From the NCBI RefSeq assembly GCF_001666835.1, contig NZ_LZJF01000072.1, forward strand, positions 1 to 32,762: DNA of 32,762 bases, in the 5' to 3' direction. The notes under the pieces were generated by a model that was not told where the DNA came from, did not search any database, and worked only from the letters and a program-made list of their open reading frames with translations. Below are positions 26,252-32,762 of the stretch, in pieces. A program made the translations under genes and the position numbers. This DNA is from Mycobacterium sp. E3251 (GTDB lineage: Bacteria; Actinomycetota; Actinomycetes; Mycobacteriales; Mycobacteriaceae). Every line of letters starts with the position of its first letter. Positions within the stretch are counted from its first letter, which is position 1.

Positions 26252-27765
26252 GGGATTGTCCTTTCGGTTTGACGTGCCGGCAACAACCAGCCGACGACGA
26301 TCGCGGCGCCGAGCGCGATGCCCGCGCAGACCAACGAGCTCACCTGCAGGCCGTCCAGGAACGCACGGTCGACCGCGGCGCGCACGCCACCGGCCCGCTG
26401 CGCCGGCAGCTGCTCGATCACCCTGTGCGCCAGCGCCATTGAGTGCCGCATGGCATCGGCGGGCAGCCCGGTCAATGCTGCCGCCCCGAGATGTCCCGAA
26501 TACACCGACGCGAAGATGCTGCCGGCGATGGCGACGCCGAGCGTGCCCCCGAGTTCGCGCGTGGTGTCGTTGACGGCCGAGCCCACCCCGGCCTTGTCGG
26601 CGGACAACGACCCCATGATCGCCTCGGTGGACGGCGAAACGGTCAGGCCGAGGCCGCCGCCGAGCAGCAGCATCTGCGTGGCGATCTGGGTGTACGGCGT
26701 GGCGGCGTCGGCGGTGGACGCCCACGCCAGCCCGGTCGCGAAGACGGTGAGGCCGGCGGCGACGACGGCGGTGGTGCCCGCCCGTTCCACCAGCCGGGGT
26801 CCCGCGATGCTGGCCAGCGCGATGGAGGCGGCGACCGGTAACAGGCGCACCCCGCTCTGAAACGCGGTGTAGTCCTTGATGAATTGGAAGTACTGGGTGA
26901 TGACGAAGATGAAGCCGAACAACGTCAGGAAGCCGGCGGTCACGGCGAGACTACCGCCGGAGAACCTGCGGTCGACGAACACCGACACGTCCAGCATGGG
27001 GTGGTCGCTGCGCCGCTCCCAAAGCGCGAACCCGGCCAGAACCGCTGCGGCCGAGGCGAACCCGATCGCGGTCCGGCCGTTGGTCCACCCCCAGGTGGGT
27101 GCCTCGATGACCGTGTAGACCAGCGTGGTGATCCCGGCCGCCGACAAGAGCAGGCCACCGGCGTCGACCCGCGGTGCGGCCGGGTCGCGCGAGGTCGGCA
27201 CGAACAGGATGCCGCCGACGATGGCCACCGCCGCGATCGGGATGTTGACCATGAAGATCGAGCCCCACCAGAAGTGTTCGAGCAGCCAGCCGCCGCTGAT
27301 CGGCCCCACGGCCACCCCGACGCCCACCATCGCCGCCCACGGGCCGATCGCCTTGGCCCGGGCCGCCGCGTCCGTGAAGATGTTGGTGATCAGGCCCAGG
27401 GTGGTCGGGAAGATGACCGCCGCGCCCACCCCCATCGCGGCGCGGGCCGCTATCAGCTGCGCGGCCGAATCGGTATGCGCCGCAACGGCGGAGGTTACGG
27501 CGAAGAGCGCCAGTCCGGAGTTCAGCCAACCCCGTCTGCCGAAGCGGTCACTGAGGCTGCCGGCGGAGAGCAGCAGTCCGGACATCACCAGGGTGTAGGC
27601 GTCGACGATCCATTGCAGCTGGGCGGTGTCGGCGTCGAGCTCCCGAGACAGGGTCGGCAGCGCGACGTTGACGATGGTGGCGTCGACGCTGATGACGAAG
27701 ACCCCGAGGCAGATGACGCCCAGCGCGGGGATGGGGCGGTTCCGTAAGAGGGCTGCGGTGCTCAT
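26248..27765 (-). CDS. MFS drug/metabolite exporter, DHA2 (14-helix) type
   Basis: 505 residues with about fourteen hydrophobic segments. Motif A is GSLSDRFGRRGWLN (about residues 69-82), the DHA2 start is LGVFVISVDATIVNVALPTLSREL with the motif D1 aspartate, and GPISGGWLLEHFWWGSIFMVNIP is the conserved motif C region. A proton-driven exporter of drugs or metabolites. It is the first gene of the four-gene unit, so the whole unit is probably governed by its promoter. No Shine-Dalgarno lies before ATG 27765; a -10 box TAGCGT lies seven bases upstream, so it may be leaderless. Confidence 0.92.
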   Translation of the reverse strand: MSTAALLRNRPIPALGVICLGVFVISVDATIVNVALPTLSRELDADTAQLQWIVDAYTLVMSGLLLSAGSLSDRFGRRGWLNSGLALFAVTSAVAAHTDSAAQLIAARAAMGVGAAVIFPTTLGLITNIFTDAAARAKAIGPWAAMVGVGVAVGPISGGWLLEHFWWGSIFMVNIPIAAVAIVGGILFVPTSRDPAAPRVDAGGLLLSAAGITTLVYTVIEAPTWGWTNGRTAIGFASAAAVLAGFALWERRSDHPMLDVSVFVDRRFSGGSLAVTAGFLTLFGFIFVITQYFQFIKDYTAFQSGVRLLPVAASIALASIAGPRLVERAGTTAVVAAGLTVFATGLAWASTADAATPYTQIATQMLLLGGGLGLTVSPSTEAIMGSLSADKAGVGSAVNDTTRELGGTLGVAIAGSIFASVYSGHLGAAALTGLPADAMRHSMALAHRVIEQLPAQRAGGVRAAVDRAFLDGLQVSSLVCAGIALGAAIVVGWLLPARQTERTIP

Positions 27766-27772
27766 GGACAAG

Positions 27773-27835
27773 ACGCTAAAGCTACTAGACAAATAAATCA
27801 AGTAAATGGTGGAGAATCATATCTACCGTTGGTAG
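27773..27835. promoter_or_regulatory. Divergent promoter region, MFS unit / HxlR regulator
   Basis: The 79-base gap (27766-27844) is AT-rich. On the minus strand TAGCGT (27778-27773) is a -10 box seven bases before the MFS ATG. On the plus side CTACC (27823-27827) and GGTAG (27831-27835) form an inverted repeat with a three-base centre, just before the AGGA Shine-Dalgarno (27834-27837) of the HxlR gene. It is a fair candidate for an autoregulatory HxlR site. Confidence 0.45.
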
Positions 27836-27844
27836 GATGGCCTG

Positions 27845-28486
27845 GTGGCGACCCGTAGGACCTACAACCAGAACTGCCCCATTGCGCTGGGGCTCGACGT
27901 CCTGGGCGAGCGGTGGACGCTGCTGATCCTGCGCGAGCTGGTCGGCGGCCCCCGCCGCTACGGCGACCTGCGCGCCGAGTTGCCCGGCATCGCAACGAAT
28001 CTGTTGGCCGAGCGCCTCAAAGAGCTGCAGGACGCCGGGCTCGTCGACCGCGCCGACCTGCCCGCCCCGATCGGTCGCACCGTCTACACCCTCAGTGACG
28101 TGGGTTGGCAGCGGGCATTGCCCGTCTTGAGGAGCGTCGCGCTGTTCGGCCTGGACCGGTTGGACCCGGCCGAGGGCGGCGTGGTTTCACCGCTCAACGG
28201 GTTTTTGGCCGGGATCCTGCTCGGCTTCGACTCCGGCAAGGCGGCCGGGCTGGAGGCGACGTGCCGGGCCGAGATCGACGGCCGGCGTTTCGACTTCGCG
28301 GTGACCCAGGGCCACCTAGCCGGTGGTCACGGTGAACCTTCGGTGACTCTGACCGCCGGCGCGGCGGACCTGGTGGACGCCCGCCTGGGTTCGACCGAAG
28401 CCAAGCGCAAGGCGGCGCTGCGGCGCATCGACTTCCAAGGCGACCCGCAAACCGTCAGCGCCGTGCGTCAGGCCTTCGCGCTCTAG
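27845..28486 (+). CDS. HxlR-family regulator with C-terminal SCP2-like domain
   Basis: 213 residues, about twice the usual HxlR length. Residues 1-105 are the winged helix (LGERWTLLILRELVGGPRRYGDLRAELPGI) with the family's N-terminal cysteine C11 (NQNCPIALGL), the residue that senses quinones or electrophiles in YodB, HypR and QorR-type proteins. Residues about 115-213 (TCRAEIDGRRFDFAVTQG, SVTLTAGAADLVDARLG) resemble an SCP2 sterol-carrier-type domain, which may bind a hydrophobic ligand. Divergent from the MFS-NmrA-methyltransferase unit, so probably its regulator. GTG 27845 is seven bases after AGGA. The SCP2 assignment is moderate. Confidence 0.85.
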   Translation: MATRRTYNQNCPIALGLDVLGERWTLLILRELVGGPRRYGDLRAELPGIATNLLAERLKELQDAGLVDRADLPAPIGRTVYTLSDVGWQRALPVLRSVALFGLDRLDPAEGGVVSPLNGFLAGILLGFDSGKAAGLEATCRAEIDGRRFDFAVTQGHLAGGHGEPSVTLTAGAADLVDARLGSTEAKRKAALRRIDFQGDPQTVSAVRQAFAL

Positions 28487-28489
28487 AGC

Positions 28490-29137
28490 TCACTTATCGA
28501 GCAGGGCGTCGATCCACGCCCGCGCGACGAACTTGCCGTAGCGGGTCGCGGACCAACCGCGTTCGAGGACGAGCAGCTCGTACAGCTCCGGGGCGTGATA
28601 CGTCCACAAAATGTCACGCGCCTGCCTGGCGCTGACGCGCAGCTGCCCGGTGCGGGCGAGGTCGGAGGCGAACATCGTCATACCGGTCAGGGTTTCGTCC
28701 CTGATCTGTTTCCAGACTTCCGCGGCATCCGGAGAGGACGCGGCGCCGTCGCGCGCGAGCAGCTGGACCGGTGCACTGCGCGGCATGCTGGCGGCCAGGT
28801 GCTTGGCGTAGAGCTCCAGCTTGTCGACGGCATCGGTCGCGTTGGCAACGGTCTGGATGACGTCCCGCTCGACCATCGGGACCGGTTCGTCGTCGCCGGC
28901 CACGGACACATCGAAAAGCGCTTTCAACACACCCGCTTTCGTCGAGAAGGCCTTGTACACCGTCTCGACTGACACGCCCGCGTCACGGGCGATCTCGCCG
29001 ATGGTCGTCGTCGCGTACCCCTGGGCCAGGAACCGCTGCCGCGCGGCCGCCAGCACCGCGTGCCGGTTGCGCCGAGCCTGCTCGCGGCGACGGGTCGAGT
29101 CGTAGCGGCGCGGAGGTTGAGCCTTGACAGATCCCAT
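28490..29137 (-). CDS. TetR-family regulator of the divergent flavin monooxygenase
   Basis: 215 residues. A basic N-terminus (RRYDSTRRREQARRNRHAVL) leads into the TetR DNA-binding domain (ATTTIGEIARDAGVSVETVYKAFSTKAGVLKALFD, about residues 42-76); the C-terminal domain is helical. Convergent with the HxlR gene, three bases between stops. ATG 29137 is used; the AGGAGA Shine-Dalgarno (29156-29151) is 13 bases away, a long spacing. It faces the monooxygenase gene across a 61-base gap rich in CTGTA/TACAG half-sites, which supports auto- and cross-repression. Confidence 0.87.
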   Translation of the reverse strand: MGSVKAQPPRRYDSTRRREQARRNRHAVLAAARQRFLAQGYATTTIGEIARDAGVSVETVYKAFSTKAGVLKALFDVSVAGDDEPVPMVERDVIQTVANATDAVDKLELYAKHLAASMPRSAPVQLLARDGAASSPDAAEVWKQIRDETLTGMTMFASDLARTGQLRVSARQARDILWTYHAPELYELLVLERGWSATRYGKFVARAWIDALLDK

Positions 29138-29144
29138 TAGTTGA

Positions 29145-29178
29145 ATACATTCTCCTGTATCTATTACAGTGAACTGTA
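29145..29178. promoter_or_regulatory. Operator ladder of CTGTA/TACAG half-sites
   Basis: Half-sites alternate in orientation: ATACA (29145-29149), CTGTA (29155-29159), TACAG (29165-29169), CTGTA (29174-29178). The last two make a perfect 14-bp palindrome TACAGTGAACTGTA (29165-29178), and CTGTA-N5-TACAG and ATACA-N6-TGTAT also pair. Spacing of about 9-10 bases puts the sites on one face of the helix. Probable target of the TetR at 28490-29137. The first sites overlap its leader, the last ones lie 20 bases before the monooxygenase start. Confidence 0.75.
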
Positions 29179-29198
29179 TCAGAAGAAGGGAGCGCGGC

Positions 29199-30385
29199 AT
29201 GACGACCGCGACACGCCCCGCCCTGTCGGCAGGTGCCCATCCCACGGATGTCGCGGGTGCGCTGGCACCCGAGATCAGACTGCGCGCCGACGAGGCCGAG
29301 GCGCTCGGCACCTTGCCGATCGATCTGGTCGAGCGGATGCGCGCCGCCGGTGTCTTCCGTGCCCTGCAACCGCGTTCGCTCGGCGGATTCGAAGTGACCC
29401 CAACCGATTTCATCGAGATGATCGAGGGACTGGCGCACGCCGACGGTTCGACGGGCTGGGTCGCGGCCATCGGTGCCGGCGCGCCCGCGTTCACCGCGTG
29501 GCTCGAACCCGCCGTCGCCGCAGCTCTGTTCGGTCCGGACGCCGACTTCCTCGCGGCGACGGTGTTCGCACCCACCGGGCGCGCCGTCCCGCAGGGCGAT
29601 GGGAGGTTCGGCGTCGACGGCCGATGGCCGTTCGCCAGCGGTTGTCGCCACGTCGAATGGATGCTGGGCGGAATGTTCGTCTTCGACGGTGACACCCCGC
29701 GCATGATCGCCGAGCAGGGCCCGGACTGGCGCCTCGCGTTCTTCCCGCGCGCTCAGGCGGAGATCGTCGAAAACTGGGACGTCCTGGGGCTGCGCGCCAC
29801 CGGCAGCAACGACGTGGTCGGCCGAGATCTTCACATCGCCGAAGAGCACACGATCAGCCCCTTCTTCCAGTTGGCCCGCCACGACGGACCGCTGTGGCGG
29901 CTACCGTTCTTCACGCTCGTCGGAGTAGGCCTCGTCGGTGTCCCACTCGGGATCGCGCGGCGCGCACTCGACGAATTCGCCGACCTCGCGCCGGCGAAGA
30001 CGCGCGCCGGCACGTTCGAGCCGCTCGCGCAGGACCCCGCCGCCCAAGTCGAGTTCGCCCGCGCCGAAGCCGGTTTGAGGTCCGCGCGCGCCTTTGTGCT
30101 CGACGAGGCCGGCGCCCTGTGGGACACCGCGTGCGCCGGTGATCCGCCGTCGGTGCAGCAGCGCGCAGGCTTCCAGCTCGCCGCCCAGCAGGCGATGCGT
30201 GCGGCGCGTCTGGCGGTCGACACGACGTTCGGCTTGACCGGTGCGGGCGCGGTGCATGCGAGTCATCCGCTGCAACGCTGCTTCCGGGATCTGCACACCG
30301 CCGGTCAGCACGTGTACTTCAGCCCGGCGGCCCTGAAGCGCTACGCGGGCACCCGGTTCGGCATCATGCAGCCGACCCACCTGAT

Positions 30386-30389
<4 letters not shown>
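29199..30389 (+). CDS. Flavin-dependent monooxygenase of acyl-CoA dehydrogenase fold (HsaA/HpaH-like)
   Basis: 396 residues, acyl-CoA dehydrogenase fold without the acyl-CoA base. N-terminal helical domain ([25 protein letters not shown]), middle beta domain ([32 protein letters not shown]), and a C-terminal helical domain ending [24 protein letters not shown]. The RATGS and [12 protein letters not shown] segments are those of group D two-component flavin hydroxylases such as HsaA and HpaB/HpaH-type proteins, which need reduced flavin from a separate reductase. No reductase is in the window. ATG 29199 follows AAGGGAG. Its stop overlaps an upstream guaA GTG (GTGA). The substrate is probably phenolic, which is inference. 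Confidence 0.82.
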
Positions 30390-31963
<1,574 letters not shown>

Positions 31964-32027
31964 CCGGTGGGCGCCTAAGCGTCGCCACATCACGCCCATC
32001 CGCCCCACCGGTATCGATCGCATAAAG

Positions 32028-32064
32028 CCGCCCCTCCCGTTTCTTGACGGTTGTCGGAGGGCGG
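32028..32064 (+). terminator. Probable guaA terminator
   Basis: CCGCCCCTCC (32028-32037) can pair with GGAGGGCGG (32056-32064) with one unpaired base, followed by GTGTTT. A smaller CCGT/ACGG stem (32037-32040 with 32047-32050) can form inside the loop. The structure lies 65 bases after the guaA stop. Confidence 0.45.
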
Positions 32065-32082
32065 GTGTTTACTCTCAATCAG

Positions 32083-32098
32083 TCGAACATACTTTCGA
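32083..32098. promoter_or_regulatory. LexA (SOS) box upstream of imuA'
   Basis: TCGAACATACTTTCGA matches the mycobacterial LexA operator TCGAAC-N4-GTTCGA at 11 of 12 fixed positions; T replaces G at the start of the right half. It lies 35 bases before the imuA' start, as expected for this DNA-damage-induced mutasome gene. Confidence 0.9.
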
Positions 32099-32133
32099 AA
32101 ATAGTCGTCCGAGAGTGGTGGTAGGAGGCGGTC

Positions 32134-32762
32134 ATGACTGCGGCTTTCGCCCCCGATCGCCGGCAAGAAAACCGGGCTGAACAGCTCGAATCGTTGCGCC
32201 GTCGGATGGCCGTGATAGCCGGGAAGGCGCCGGGGCCCGCGCCCGCCCGCGCCGACGACCTGCTGCCTGAATCGGAGTCCCAGCTGGCGTTGCCGCCGTG
32301 GCTGGCGGAGTCGCTGCCGGCGCCCCTGCCGCGCGGGACGGTGGCGGTACTCTCGGGCGCCCGGTCGCTGCTGCTGGGCATGGTGGCCGCGGTAACGGCG
32401 GCAGGCGGCAACGTGGCAATCGTCGGCCAGCCGGACATCGGACTGCTGGCCGCCGCGGAGATGGGGGCGGATCTGAGCCGGGTCGCGGTGATACCGGATC
32501 CCGGAACCGATCCGGTGGAGGTGGCCGCGGTGCTCGTCGACGGTATGGATCTGGTGGTTCTCGGTCTGGGCGGGCGCCGGGTGCCGCACACCCGGGCGCG
32601 GGCGGTGGTGGCGCGGGCCCGCAGCAAGGGGTGCACCGTGTTGGTCACCGACGGCGACTGGCAGGGCGCGCCCACGCGGCTGGAGGCCCGGGTCTGCGGC
32701 TACGAGCTCACTTCGGGAAGCCGCCCGGGATTCGGGCGGATCAGCCGGGTGCGGCTGCAGGT
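32134..32762 (+). CDS. imuA': ImuA' (Rv3395c homologue), SOS mutagenesis accessory protein (3' end cut)
   Basis: 209 codons are present and the frame is open at the window end. ImuA' is a diverged RecA-fold protein that works with ImuB and the polymerase DnaE2 in mutagenic translesion synthesis after DNA damage. The start shows [15 protein letters not shown], then a central region [38 protein letters not shown] in place of a P-loop domain; the expected GxxGxGKT Walker A sequence is missing, as in the family. The ATG at 32134 follows AGGAGG (32123-32128). The LexA box upstream shows damage regulation. imuB should follow outside the window. Confidence 0.9.
   Translation, partial: MTAAFAPDRRQENRAEQLESLRRRMAVIAGKAPGPAPARADDLLPESESQLALPPWLAESLPAPLPRGTVAVLSGARSLLLGMVAAVTAAGGNVAIVGQPDIGLLAAAEMGADLSRVAVIPDPGTDPVEVAAVLVDGMDLVVLGLGGRRVPHTRARAVVARARSKGCTVLVTDGDWQGAPTRLEARVCGYELTSGSRPGFGRISRVRLQ

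Overview
This window is a chromosomal segment of a Mycobacterium, most likely a slow grower close to the M. avium complex. The assignment rests on the genes and their order: tsaB-rimI-tsaD, groES-groEL1 with a His-rich GroEL1 tail, whiB3, an Rv3415c-like gene, sigD-rsdA, an Rv3412-like gene, guaB2-guaB3, choD, an Rv3406/Rv3405c-like pair, a GH65 phosphorylase with beta-phosphoglucomutase (Rv3401/Rv3400-like), guaA and the DNA-damage gene imuA'. The whole block matches the M. tuberculosis Rv3422c-Rv3395c region, read in the opposite direction. High GC, many GTG starts, leaderless-type promoters and ATGA/GTGA overlaps fit this. No rRNA, tRNA, CRISPR array, transposase or integrase was seen. Comparisons with M. 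tuberculosis are from memory.

Layout. 1-3917: tRNA t6A modification genes (tsaB end, rimI, tsaD), then the groES-groEL1 operon with a nested CIRCE operator, a leader hairpin, a large intercistronic hairpin and a strong terminator. 3978-10494: an accessory block between groEL1 and whiB3. It holds an F420-type oxidoreductase, a proline-rich membrane protein, a TetR-type regulator with two DNA-binding domains divergent from a flavin monooxygenase, a hydroxylaminobenzene-mutase-like membrane protein, a SodC-like lipoprotein that has lost metal ligands, a hemerythrin-domain protein and a DUF2231-Rieske membrane protein. 10670-18671: conserved core (whiB3, Rv3415c-like, sigD, rsdA, Rv3412-like, guaB2, guaB3, choD). 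18669-18860: three and a third copies of a 58-bp tandem repeat between the convergent choD and dioxygenase genes, where M. tuberculosis has vapBC47. 18842-23470: alkylsulfatase-type dioxygenase and its TetR neighbour, then the disaccharide phosphorylase/phosphoglucomutase pair.

23551-30389 is a second accessory block, where M. tuberculosis has Rv3399 and the idsA1/phyA isoprenoid genes. Four minus-strand genes (MFS exporter, NmrA-type oxidoreductase, two SAM methyltransferases) are joined by four-base ATGA overlaps and face a divergent HxlR regulator with one N-terminal cysteine and a probable SCP2-like C-terminal domain. Beside it a TetR gene faces a flavin-dependent acyl-CoA-dehydrogenase-fold monooxygenase across a ladder of CTGTA/TACAG half-sites. 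The best candidate for an undescribed system is this pair of units: possibly a sensor-controlled oxidise/reduce-methylate-export pathway for an aromatic or quinone-like compound. 30386-32762: guaA, a likely terminator, a LexA box and the 5' part of imuA'.

Regulation is unusually readable: a CIRCE element, a LexA box, two identical 18-bp palindromes of which one covers a leaderless start codon, several -10 boxes 6-8 bases before start codons with no Shine-Dalgarno, and many translationally coupled gene pairs.
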